A stretch of 64,000 bases of DNA, from the NCBI GenBank assembly GCA_963821815.1, contig CAWGFG010000005.1:36707-100706 (forward strand), read 5' to 3'. The stretch comes from JASGTU01 sp963821815 (GTDB lineage: Bacteria; Chloroflexota; Anaerolineae; Caldilineales; Caldilineaceae). This document shows positions 49,085 through 58,666 of the stretch, in pieces (within the stretch, counting starts at the first letter, position 1; every line of letters begins with the position of its first letter). A program made the translations under genes and the position numbers. The notes under the pieces were generated by a model. That model saw nothing but the letters and a program-made list of their open reading frames with translations, ran no database searches and was not told the origin of the DNA.

Positions 49085-49194
49085 GCCGCACCAAACCCGG
49101 ATGGTCACTCTTACTGCTGCGGACTGGATGCGCACAAGGAGACGGTGGTTGCCTGTGTCATCGTGCCTGGTCCCAAAGGTAAGCCATCGTTCTG
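49085..49194 (+). mobile_element. IS110-family N-terminal scrap
   Basis: YCCGLDAHKETVVACVIVPG-PKGKP in one frame matches residues 6-30 of the transposase at 15111 (YCCGLDVHKDTVVACAIVPG). The match ends a few bases before the first recognisable codons of the RND transporter, so an IS110-family insertion or excision event probably removed that gene's 5' half. Confidence 0.75.
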
Positions 49195-49197
49195 AAT

Positions 49198-51554
49198 GTG
49201 CGGAAGCAAAGCAGCAGCAACACCGTCACCGTAGCCGACGATGTGAACGAAGAACTGAACGCCATTCGAAGCGAGCATCCGAACCTGGATATTGCAGTGA
49301 CCAGCGATCAGTCCATCCGAGTCAAGGAAGCCACTGGCGGCGCGCTAGACGATCTGTTATATGCCGTGATCCTGGCGTCCATCGTCATGTTCATCTTTTT
49401 CAAAGATATCCGTAACACGTTGGTCACGATTGCGGGTTTGCCCGTGATCCTGATCAGCACGCTCTTCTTTATGTCTCTCTTCGACATCTCGTTGAACCAA
49501 ATTTCTCTGCTGGCGTTGGCGTTGGTGGTGGGTTTGGTCATTGACGACGGCATTGTTGTGCGCGAAAACATTCTTCGCTGGGTGGAAAAAGGATATTCAC
49601 CACGAGTGGCGGCTGACTCGGGACGGCGGAAGTCGCGATGCCCGTGATTGCCATCAGCGTAACCATCCTCGCTGTTTTCCTGCCCGTAGCCTTTGCCCAA
49701 GGCATTATCGGCAAATTCTTCTTGGATTTCGGGTTGACCGTTTCGATTGCCGTGACCCTCTCCATTTTTGAAGCGATGACCATGGCGCCTATGCTCAGCG
49801 CCTATTTCTTCAAGAAAGACAAGAAGGACGTTATCGACGTGGAGGACTTGAGTGAACTGGACAATCTGGATGAGAAGAATTACGCAATCGAGGATGAAAT
49901 TGAAGAAGCCAGCGGCCAAACAAGGGCGTCTCAGCCGCGGCTACGGCGCATTTCTAGACTGGACGCTGCGCCATAAGCTAGTGGCTGGCGTGAGCGCAAT
50001 CCTCATCATCGCGGTCAGTTTCTATAGTGTCACGCTGATCCAGTTCAGCTTCCTGCCGGAAATGGAGGCGTCTGAGTTCACCATCACTATGTCCATGCCA
50101 GGCGGCACGCCCCAGGACTTGACGGCGGTTGAAGCCGTAGCGGTGGAGAACATCTTACGTGAGCATCCCGCGACCTCCGATGTTGTCACCGTGATTGGTG
50201 AACAGGGAGCGCCGGAAGAGGCTACATTCACGGTCGCCCTGAAGGACGACCTGAGCAAGGAGGTTACGGCTGACACGGTGATGGAAGATCTGCGTCAGCC
50301 GCTGGCCGATGTGCCGGGCGTCATCATGAATACGGCAGGGAATGAACTGATCGGCGCCGACACCGACATTACGATCGAGGTCATTGTCGTGCAGGGGGTG
50401 GATACAGCGAACTGGGCAGCCAGGCTGAATATGTCGCCGAACAGATTGCCGCCTTGCCAGACTTGACCGACATTGATGTGAGTTATAAGTCCGGGCGCCC
50501 TGAAATGCAGTTGAACATTGACCGCCAGCCACGCGTCTGACCTTGGTCTGAGCCCGGCGCAAATCGCTTCTACCGTGCGATTGCTGCTCAACGGCGACGT
50601 AGCGACCACCTTCCGCGGCGAAGGCGCGGACGCCGATATCCGGGTCCAACTGGCAGAAGAAGATCGGGCCAGCGCCCAAGATATTCTGAATATCAATCTC
50701 ATGGCAATGAGCGGGCAACTGGTACCGCTGCGCAATGTGGCCGAGATGGATGTGGCGACCAGCCCGAACGCCATTTCCCGCTCCGATCGCATGCCAACCA
50801 TCATCGTCAGCGCCAACGTAGCGAACGGCCGTTCAGTGCCCCTGGTTTCGCAACAAGTCGAGGAACTGCTCGAAGGCTTGGAACTATCTAGGGTACAGAA
50901 CTGAGACTTGGCGGCACCGCCGATGATCTGAAAGATGCCCGCAGCAGCTTGCTGCTGGCCTTCGGCTTGGCCGTTATCTTTATCTATATGGTGTTAGCCA
51001 GTCAGTTCGGCAGCTTCATTCAACCCTTCATCATCATGTTGGCCATGCCGCTGGCGATTGTCGGCGCCATCCTAGCCCTACTGCTTACCGGCAAACCGCT
51101 GGATATGACGGCCATGATCGGTTTTATCATGCTGATGGGCTTGGTCGTCAAGAACTCTGTGCTGCTGGTGGACTTCGCCAATCGCGCCCGCAGAAAGGGT
51201 GCCAGTGCGGATGATGCCATGCGCATCGCCGGTCCCATCCGCCTGCGTCCGATTCTGATGACTGCCCTCTCCATGATTCTGGCAATGATCCCCATTGCGT
51301 GGGGCATGAATGAGGGAGGCGAGTTCCGCCAACCGATGGCCGTCGCCATTCTGGGCGGCATGATTACAAGCACACTCTTGACCTTGCTGATCGTACCGCT
51401 TAGCTACGGAGCCGTGATTGGATTCCAGGATCGTCTCTTCGCACGACGCAGGGCGCGTCGTGCAGAGAAGGAGCAACGTGTGGCGGATCAGCAGGAGCGA
51501 CATTCGCCAAGCCCACTTACGAATCGGGATGCCACGCTGTCGGTCAGCGACTAG
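49198..51554 (+). pseudogene. RND-family efflux permease (AcrB-like), 5'-truncated with several frameshifts
   Basis: RND permeases export drugs or lipids using the proton gradient. The preserved part begins in the first periplasmic loop (DDVNEELNAIRSEHPNLDIA), then TM helices with LALALVVGLVIDDGIVVREN (the Asp pair of the proton relay), AMPVIAISVTILAVFLPVAF, a charged linker, LDWTLRHKLVAGVSAILIIA (TM7), the second porter part (FTITMSMPGGTPQDL; ATFTVALKDDLSKEVTADTV; LGLSPAQIASTVRLLLNGDV), and TM10-12 (AFGLAVIFIYMVLASQFGSF; LMGLVVKNSVLLVDFANRAR; LSMILAMIPIAWGMNEG). It ends in a charged tail. Frames change at about 49612, 49905, 50430, 50515 and 50890. The first ~300 residues, including TM1, are missing next to an IS110 scrap. 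No membrane-fusion partner is present. Confidence 0.88.
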
Positions 51555-51835
51555 AGGTCCCGATTCAGCCTATGGCGCACGGACAGAGAGGCGCGACGTT
51601 AGCACTCGCGCCTCCCCTGGTCCCATAGGGTAGCTCGTGTAGGCGGGTACGTGTAGGTGGGTTCGGGTCCAGAGGTTCGTGTTTGCATGGGAAGGAACCC
51701 ATGCTCACAGAAGAATCGCTGCACCGATTTCAGAACGTTCTTGTGGCTAGGCTTGAACTTGGCTCAGAACAGTAAGAGAACGTGCTGACACAGGGCTGAC
51801 GTCTGTTATTGAACACAAATGAGGGTATGAAAAAT
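51555..51835. other. Intergenic
   Basis: No gene recognised. Confidence 0.3.
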
Positions 51836-53805
51836 GACTGAACAAGCAGAATCTACACATTCCCAATTGGCAAACTCCAGATGAACACAAGGAAACCGAA
51901 AAGAGCAAGCATACTTTCTTCGACAGCCGGTTTGTGCGCTATGGAATCATATCCCTTATTGCACTTGTCGTCGTCATTGTGGTTGGCCGGGCGCTGCAAG
52001 TACAGTCCGCTGCCAAGAGCGAAGTCGACGAGACTGTGCAGCTGACAAAGTACGTGCCTGCTTCTCAAGCAGATCAGGCCGTCCCGTCGCCCGCATACCT
52101 CACGAAGACTGAAAGCGAGAGTTCGACCGCCGATTCAGACACGGCAATCGCATCGGAACCCGTGACAGCCTCTGCCACAGAGGTTCGCCCTACTCCACAA
52201 GTAGGTCGGACCCAGAATCAACGTTGCTGTCGCAAGCGCAATCAGCTGGCGCCGCCGAATCAGATGCAGCAATTGCATACCAAGACCTCGTCTCCATCGT
52301 AGTGGCTAGAGAAGCGACTCTGCACGACACGCCTGAAGGAAACGTTTCTCAACCCATTGAACTGGGCGCTGAGTTTATGGCAACGGGCAGGACGGCAGAT
52401 GGGCAATGGATCTATGGTCGAATGAGCTCGGGCGCCGTAGGGTGGATGCATGTCAACCACATCACGATATTCAATGAAGAGTATTTACGTGTCATGGAGG
52501 AGAGTCTCAACCCTGCGCTGGAACCTGACGAGGCTGTGCCGTCCTCGGTGGAACTCTGGCTGCAGACCCTCCGCTTGCTGAGCCTGGCGGTCAAACCGCA
52601 ACGGCGACGGTGTCGCTGACTGATTCACGCCTCAATATTCGGACGGGGCCGAGTACGCTGTACCCAGTCGTGTCCAAAGCGTATCCCGGCGATCGTTTCC
52701 CAGCGCTGGGCCGCAATGATGCCAGGATCCTGGGTACTGGTCGCACTGCCGGACCGATCGCGGCGCCTCGGCATGGGTTGCTGCTGAATACGTGGATCTG
52801 TCGATACCCCTTCGCGACCTGCCGGCGTCGCAGCCGGACGGAGAGTCCGCCGGAAGCAAGTGCCGCGGTTCAGTATCCCGTTGCGACTGCCGCCAGAGCG
52901 GAACCAACGGCTCTGCGAGGAACACTCTTTTTCAGGACGGCGTCTCCGATACACTGTATGTGGTTGAGCTCGAAAATGGATCCTTGCGCAGACTCACCGA
53001 CGGTCTCGATCCATCGCTGAGCCCCGATGGGCGTACGGTGGCGTTTGTCGCGAGGGCGGCGAGCACGGCATCTATACGATTGGAATCGACGGCAGCAATG
53101 AGCGCAAGATATTCAGCGGACGGGAGCAATTGCGTGCGCCAGCCTGGAGTCCCGATGGAGACCACATTGCATTCAGTTTCTTGAAAGGAAGCTATGATTG
53201 CCGTGAGGTAGGGATGGGCATTTGCTATCCGGACAACAATCCATTCCTCAAAAGCTTTCCCGCCGGCAGCCAGCCTCTCTATGGCCTGAGCATAATTGAT
53301 ATCAACGGCGAAAACTATCGCGACCTGCCGACTTTGGAATCGGCCCAGGCACCCCACTGGGGTTCGGGAGGTATCGTTTACGGTGCAGATAAGGGAATCG
53401 AGATTGTCGGCAGTGAACCGCCGGACGATGAGACTCGCCAAGTCGTCAGCAGATACGCTTATCAAGATCCTGCCTGGCAACCCGGTGGCGATCGGATCGT
53501 GTTCCAAAGCCGCGAGGGGACTCACTGGGAATCTTCGCCGTCAACGCCGATGGCAGCCAGTTGACGCCACTGACCCGGCCCGCAACAACGCTAGTGGATG
53601 AATTGCCGCACAATGTCGCGCCGAACTGGAGCCCAGATGGGAAACTCGTTCTGTTTCTAAGCAGTCGCGACAGTGACAATGAACACGGTGCATGGCGGCT
53701 GTGGGTCATGGATGCGGACGGCAGCAACCAGCGCCCGCTGTCCATTGAAATCCCGCTAGACTACCAGTACGCACAGGACAGATGGCGAGTTGGGGGATTA
53801 GCTCC
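51836..53805 (+). pseudogene. Membrane-anchored SH3 + TolB-like beta-propeller protein, many frameshifts
   Basis: Pieces in changing frames assemble into one protein. MTEQAESTHSQLA is followed by a membrane anchor (GIISLIALVVVIVVG) and a Ser/Thr/Pro-rich linker. The first bacterial SH3 domain reads IVVAREATLHDTPEGNVSQP and GQWIYGRMSSGAVGWMHVNH. The second reads SLTDSRLNIRTGPSTLYPVV. A PD40/TolB propeller follows: LYVVELENGSLRRLTDGLDP, RAPAWSPDGDHIAFSFLKGS, YAYQDPAWQPGGDRIVFQSR and NVAPNWSPDGKLVLFLSSRD. About seven frame changes lie between 51880 and 53530. SH3 plus propeller suggests a cell-wall-facing binding protein; the ligand is unknown. Confidence 0.75.
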
Positions 53806-53919
53806 AGTTCCCTTTAACCCACTTTACTGCCCGGTACCTGTATCTGTTGCGCCAAAGCCGACATATCGTGCAACCGCTGGAGTAAGACCAGGATCGGAGA
53901 ATATCACAATCGCACAAGG

Positions 53920-54093
53920 CTACCGTTTCAGACTGCTGCGGAAGAAACTTAACGAGCGCATTACGGCAGCGGGGCCAACGCCGTTCGCCTGCTTCATTTG
54001 GTTGACGAATGCCGCGCGGGCTTCTGTAAAATCGGCCAGCCGACCCGACTTTACCTGGTTGATCGCCACTTCGTAGATGGGGCCGTCGCTCAT
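53920..54093 (-). pseudogene. ABM-like protein, N-terminal remnant
   Basis: ATG 54093 overlaps the stop of the lipoprotein gene upstream (ATGA), so it was translationally coupled. MSDGPIYEVAINQVKSGRLA and FTEARAAFVNQMKQANGVGP resemble the start of the gene at 55574 (VYELAVNQVKPGRLADF). The frame ends after 57 codons and no continuation is seen. Confidence 0.5.
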
Positions 54094-54910
54094 TTCGCCT
54101 GAAACGGGAGCGCCTGCGCGTCCAGGTGGATATAGCTGGTCAAAGGCGGATAGTCGTTGATGAACGGCATCAGTCCGGCCCACGAACTCCTGATCCTGGG
54201 CAATGGCGGCGAAGGCGTCGACGCTCTCATAGACGGTCATGCCTACCACGATGTTGGGATCGAGCGCCGACACCCACTGGTATTCGGCCACAAAACCAGG
54301 CTGTTGCGAGAGCGCGTCCAGGAAGGCGTGAGCCGTGATTCGTAGTCGGCGCTGTCGAAAGCCTCGTACAGGGAGAGATCGCGGGCCGCGACTTCCAAGA
54401 TCTGCCCCGGCTCGGTCAGAATCTCAGCCAGATCGTAGCTGTCGGCCGGATTCTTGGGACGCAGCGCAGTGAACAACTGCGGCGCGAAGGTGAGAAGAAA
54501 GCGGCGGCTTCCGGGCTGCTCCCAGCTTCTCGCCGGCAGCGGCAAAGGCGGCCAAATTTTCGTATTGGGTCATGCCGGTGAAGACCGTGGCTTCCGGCGG
54601 CGCAAAGGTCGTACCGTCGAGGATGGCGGCGAATTCTCAGTCCGTGCCCACGCCTGGTTGCTCGGTCAGTAGGGCCACAAAGGCCACCGCGGATTGCCGC
54701 GAACTCGGCAGGATCCTGGCCGTCGTTCACACGGCGGATGGCGACTTCGGTGACAGGGCCGTCAAAGGCCGCGGTCTGTCACTCCGTCATGCTTTCCTCT
54801 GTGGCGGCAGGACCCGACGCCTCCGGCGGTACGGCCGCCACGCAGGCGCTCAGGGCCAGGATGGTCAACGTCAGAATGAAAAACAGGCCAGTTTGTGTGA
54901 AGCGATTCAT
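54090..54910 (-). pseudogene. Lipoprotein with ABM-like (dimeric alpha-beta barrel) domains, frameshifted
   Basis: The start ATG 54910 lies behind AAGGAG. A lipoprotein signal is clear: MNRFTQTGLFFILTLTILAL followed by the lipobox LSAC. The mature part (in changing frames) reads GPVTEVAIRRVNDGQDPAEF, ATVFTGMTQYENLAAFAAAG, FLLTFAPQLFTALRPKNPAD, LEVAARDLSLYEAFDSADYE and FVAEYQWVSALDPNIVVGMT. It closes LTSYIHLDAQALPFQAK. The repeated beta-alpha pattern matches the neighbouring antibiotic-monooxygenase-like gene. Frame changes lie at about 54670, 54590, 54500, 54330 and 54160. It is probably attached to the outer face of the membrane. Confidence 0.6.
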
Positions 54911-54937
54911 CGTATGTTTCTCCTTTTGTAAATAGGT

Positions 54938-55574
54938 TTATTCGACAACTTGCTGCGTGGCTTGATACGCCTGCACATCCAGGATGGAGAAGAAGTCACC
55001 CATCTCCGCCACCTGCGACAAGGCCCCGACGCGTTTATTGAAATCCGCCTGGGACGTCCAGGCAATGAACACGGCTTTGACATTGCCATCGATGGCAACG
55101 AACTCCGCGATCGAAGAGATAGCCGGGCTGCGCAGCGACAGCGTCGAAGAAGGCCCTGCGCTTCCGGCGAACAGATGTTCTTGTCCCGGCTTGACCGTTC
55201 TCGCCGCAAATTCGACGACAAGGTCATGTCCCGTGATCTGCTGCAGCTCGAAAGGCTCGCCGTCCTCCGGGCGCAGTTGCAGGTAGGCAAGCTGCTCGAA
55301 GGTCTGGAAGTAATTCTGGAACGCGTCCGTCGGCATCAACTGCGCCGCGGCATTGGCAAAATCCTCGGCGGAATTCCACTCGGTCACGCCGACGAAGACC
55401 TCCGACTCGTTCTCGCCCGGCATCGTGAAGAAGGATCGGTAGGCGGCGTCTGGGCCCACGCCTTTGGCCTTCTTCATCGCGGTGATGAACGCGCGCGGGC
55501 AGCCTCTGAAAGTCGGCCAAACGTCCCGGCTTTACCTGATTGACTGCCAGTTCATAGACTGTATGGGTGCTCAA
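54938..55574 (-). pseudogene. Two-domain ABM-superfamily protein, frameshifted
   Basis: The start is TTG 55574, supported by AAGGAG 8 bases upstream; no ATG or GTG fits. HTVYELAVNQVKPGRLADF is followed by a frame change at about 55505 to ITAMKKAKGVGPDAAYRSFF. Then VFVGVTEWNSAEDFANAAAQ, a middle ITGHDLVVEFAARTVKPGQE and a second domain IAEFVAIDGNVKAVFIAWTS, ADFNKRVGALSQVAEMGDFF. Both halves follow the dimeric alpha-beta barrel of antibiotic-biosynthesis monooxygenases and related stress proteins. The genes are co-directional with the lipoprotein downstream (gap 28 bases), forming a likely operon under the divergent TetR gene. Confidence 0.6.
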
Positions 55575-55654
55575 TTTCGTTTCTCCTTGCTGACTCTGAA
55601 AGCGTTTCGTTGGTGCGCATTGGCTGGGTGATACGCGATTCGTCCCTCGCAAAG

Positions 55655-55666
55655 CAACACGTGTTG
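55655..55666. promoter_or_regulatory. Perfect palindrome between the ABM operon and tetR (candidate operator)
   Basis: CAACACGTGTTG is a 12-base perfect palindrome in the 201-base divergent intergenic region. A further CGTGTTGC at 55678-55685 complements GCAACACG, so a second half-site lies close by. TetR-family repressors typically bind such sites in divergent promoters. Binding is inferred. Confidence 0.55.
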
Positions 55667-55775
55667 ACAATGCGAAGCGTGTTGCGTAGCATAGGGTAAA
55701 TGTCTTTTTCGCCCGTTTCAATGGACAACATCAGGAATTTGTTGCCTATACAATAAATTGAGGAGATTGTCGGGA

Positions 55776-56372
55776 AATGGCCCAGGATATCGCTATCAGC
55801 GAGGATCCGCATGTGACGCGTCACGCGAGTTGATTGAGCGGTCGTTCTACGAATTGCTCATGGAAAAGAGTCTGCACACGCTGACTATCGGTGAAATCGC
55901 CAAACGTGCACGCATCAACCGCGCAACCTTCTACGCACACTTCGAGGATAAGTACGCGCTCTATCGCCACGTCGTGCGCTCGACCTTTGAGCAGATCTTA
56001 CGTAGAAATTTCTCGGCGCAGTGCGATGATCCAGCGCAGCAAATACATGCTTTGGTGCGGTCAGCCTGTCTCTTCTTCGAACAGCTAAACGCCGCTTGCC
56101 CGCCGCCGGATCGCCAAACGCGGCCATTGGTCGAAGTCCAAGTGCAGACGCAACTCAAGGAATATGTGCAGCTATGGCTGCAGAAGTATGCGGACCACGT
56201 CGACGTGTTGGTTGCCCCGGTCGACGTCACCGCGGAGATGGTAAGTTGGGCCATCTTCGGTGCGGGGTTGGATTGGGAAGGAGGGCGTCAATCGGTGGAA
56301 GCGCTCGCCGAGGATATTTACGCCCTGGTGGCACGCATGCTCGGTCTCGCGCGGCAACCCATGGAAATTTGA
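55776..56372 (+). pseudogene. TetR-family transcriptional regulator, frameshift near the start
   Basis: ATG 55776 is preceded by GAGGAG. The first frame gives MAQDIAISEDPHVTR and then stops. One-base adjustment near 55815 joins it to ELIERSFYELLMEKSLHTLT, IGEIAKRARINRATFYAHFE and DKYALYRHVVRSTFEQILRR, a canonical TetR helix-turn-helix ('GIxxRATFYxHFxDKyaL'). The C-terminal ligand domain follows to residue ~200 (YVQLWLQKYADHVDVLVAPV; MVSWAIFGAGLDWEGG). It is divergent from the ABM operon, so it probably represses it in response to a small molecule (inference). Confidence 0.85.
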
Positions 56373-56649
56373 GTGAGCGGCCGGGCCCCTTCGGGACGCT
56401 GCACTATGAAGTGGCGTCTGTGCCCGAGGGCCAAGGCCTCGTAGCCCGCTTTCTCAAATGTTGATTTCGCCCGTCTGCTCTAGATATGCATCATTCACCA
56501 CTTGGGCGAAACCGTGCATGGCGATATCGCGACGCCCCTCCAGGATGAAGCCGCCAGCGAAGCGGGCCACGAGCGTGCCGATCTGGTGCAGTTGCCGGCG
56601 CCGCTGCCGGATGCACAGCGGGAGAGAGTGATCGACCTGTGGGATTAAG

Positions 56650-56935
56650 AGATGAGTGGAGGTGGAGCATCCCGCGCGGCTTCGCGCGTACATTGGAAGC
56701 GTTTGCTTGTCTTACCGCAAGATTAGGACAGGTGGAAACGGCTGCGTATCTCTTTGGCGCAACGGAGAGCTACCAGGCTGCAATCCAGCTACTATTTGCC
56801 CCCCACCTGGCATCAGGAGCATGATCACTGGGTGGCCACCGCACGTACAAAACTGGGGCAAGCGGCACTAGGAGATCTCGACGCACTGGCCCGGCAGCAA
56901 GCGCAACAAGCTGTGGTCGATGTCTATCAAAATCC
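56650..56935 (+). pseudogene. C-terminal scrap of a large ATPase-type regulator (LuxR/SARP-like)
   Basis: IPRGFARTLEAFACLTARLG, VETAAYLFGATESYQAAIQL and, in another frame, WVATARTKLGQAALGDLDAL follow the repeat 'aLeglAxlaaxxGqxerAArLlGAAeaLR...' found at the end of NB-ARC/TPR regulators. Only the end is left. Confidence 0.5.
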
Positions 56936-57240
56936 CGCTATCTGTACAACGTGCGCCACGAGCCGGCGCAAACATGGGCTGCTGTCACCGTCCCGGTGTT
57001 GGCGCTCTATGCCTAGCTGGACAATGTGGTGTTGCCAGAGGCCAACACATAAGCGCTGGAAGCAACCTTGTCACAAGCAGGCAACCCCGATGTGACCATC
57101 AACACGATTGCAGGTGTGAAGCATTTGTTCTTGCCGGCAAGCAGCAGCGATCCAGTCGGCTGGGCCGCACTACCCGGTGATTTGCCAACAACCCTACTCG
57201 AGACAATCTCCACGTGGCTGGCGAGTCGTGTCGAGGATAG
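56936..57240 (+). pseudogene. Alpha/beta hydrolase C-terminal fragment with nonsense codon
   Basis: VRHEPAQTWAAVTVPVLALY-A, stop (TAG at 57016), LDNVVLPEANTSALEATLSQ, GNPDVTINTIAGVKHLFLPA. 'VPVLALYGexDxxVxp' carries the acid and GVxHLF the histidine of the triad. The nucleophile half is missing. Confidence 0.55.
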
Positions 57241-57349
57241 CCGGTACGATGACCCTGGGCCGCCGGCGGCGCTGATGCCGGGGATGCGCAGAACAGACGC
57301 TCCGTGCTAGAATCGTCGTACAAGGAGGGTTTAACAAAGAGGACATTTA

Positions 57350-57655
57350 ATGACCGCTGCATCCGATAATCTACACCTGCCGCACAAAGAGATCGAACAG
57401 TTCTGTGCGCGCCACAATATACGCCGGCTGGCCCTATTCGGCTCGGTGCTTCGTGAAGACTTCGGGCCGGAGAGCGATGTCGATGTATTGGTCGAGTTTG
57501 AGGCAGGGCATGTCCCCGGGCTGGGCTTCTTCGACTTGCAGGAAGAACTGACATCCATTATTGGCCGCAACGTCGATCTGCACACACCGCCGTCCCTCAG
57601 CCGTTACTTCCGTGACCGTGTGCTGGCGGAAGCGGAAGTTCAGTATGAGCAGTAG
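57350..57655 (+). CDS. MNT-domain nucleotidyltransferase antitoxin
   Basis: The product is 101 aa and intact. The minimal nucleotidyltransferase motif is present: LFGSVLREDFGPESDVDVLV (GSx10DxD, about residues 29-45). In MNT/HEPN modules this enzyme inactivates the HEPN toxin by adding AMP residues to a tyrosine near its active site (established for related pairs). The end EAEVQYEQ overlaps the HEPN start by 11 bases. An AGAGGAC site precedes the ATG. Both genes are undamaged, in contrast to their neighbours. Confidence 0.9.
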   Translation: MTAASDNLHLPHKEIEQFCARHNIRRLALFGSVLREDFGPESDVDVLVEFEAGHVPGLGFFDLQEELTSIIGRNVDLHTPPSLSRYFRDRVLAEAEVQYEQ

Positions 57656-58004
57656 CGATCTCATCTATATGCGTCATCTGCTGGATGCTGCTCAAAAATC
57701 AGTAGATTTCGCGTCCGGCGGCACGCGAGCCAACCTGGACGCCGACGAAATGCTGGCGCTCGCCCTTGTGCGCTTGCTTGAGATAATTGGTGAAGCCTCC
57801 CGCAACATCAGCGCAGAAACCAGACTGGCGCATTCAGATATTCCGTGGCGGCAGATGGCGGCCACTCGAAATCGACTGATTCACGGATACTTCGACGTGG
57901 ATCTCGACATCGTGTGGTCGATTGTCGCGACCGATCTTCCTCCGCTGATTCCCAAGCTGCACGAGATGATCGCCGAGTTGGAGAAAGCAGAGGGTAACGC
58001 TTAA
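57645..58004 (+). CDS. HEPN-domain RNase toxin (DUF86-like)
   Basis: The product is 119 aa. ATG 57645 lies inside the end of the MNT gene. A four-helix HEPN fold is indicated: LIYMRHLLDAAQKSVDFASG, ALALVRLLEIIGEASRNISA, PWRQMAATRNRLIHGYFDVD (the Rx4H RNase motif RNRLIH followed by GYF with the modifiable tyrosine) and a C-terminal helix. HEPN toxins cleave RNA and are silenced by the MNT partner. The pair is complete and probably functional as a stress or phage-defence module. Confidence 0.9.
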   Translation: MSSSDLIYMRHLLDAAQKSVDFASGGTRANLDADEMLALALVRLLEIIGEASRNISAETRLAHSDIPWRQMAATRNRLIHGYFDVDLDIVWSIVATDLPPLIPKLHEMIAELEKAEGNA

Positions 58005-58666
58005 TCAGCCAGGGGTGCTTGCCTGCATCCACGTGGAAACTATCCGAATTTCGAACGAGGAAGATTGGGTGAAAACGCTCGTTCTTGGGGAATCTAACCT
58101 TGGCGATGACATCACGCCCCGAATGTGAACGGGGCGAAGCGGCCTTCTGCTACAACCGCTACTGCTAGAGGATTGTTTAACAAATCCACGCCGAGGTGCA
58201 ACTTGATCCGTACACCGTTTTATGGACGGGTACATGGCACTGGTTCATGAGCCGAAAGGATGTAAAAGGACCATGCCCATCTCAGTCTCTCCCAGAGGCG
58301 TTGCCCCGTACGGTGCGTTTGTATAACAGGAACCACATGGTGTCAACGAGCGGCAAGTTGCCCTGCGAGTCAGGGCAATCGCGAACTTCCTCACAGCATC
58401 GACAGCTCTGGCGACACCTAGAAAGCTGCCCACAAGTTGGCGCAGACATGGTTCAGTAATCCCAACCAACTACAGGTTGTAGTGTGTAGCGCAGCCCATT
58501 CGTGTTCAGAAGCGCGGCAGTACGTGCAGAGGCGGGTTAGTCAGGGCCAGACTGCGCCTATCAGAAGCACCGAACCACTATAGCCTGTGGCTGGGATTCC
58601 CGGAACGACCACACGACGCGAGAGTACATTCGTTTCAGTGTCTCAAAGTTGTTGATACACTCCGTC
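58005..58666. other. Non-coding stretch, no gene recognised
   Basis: About 660 bases without a convincing frame or family motif. Confidence 0.35.
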
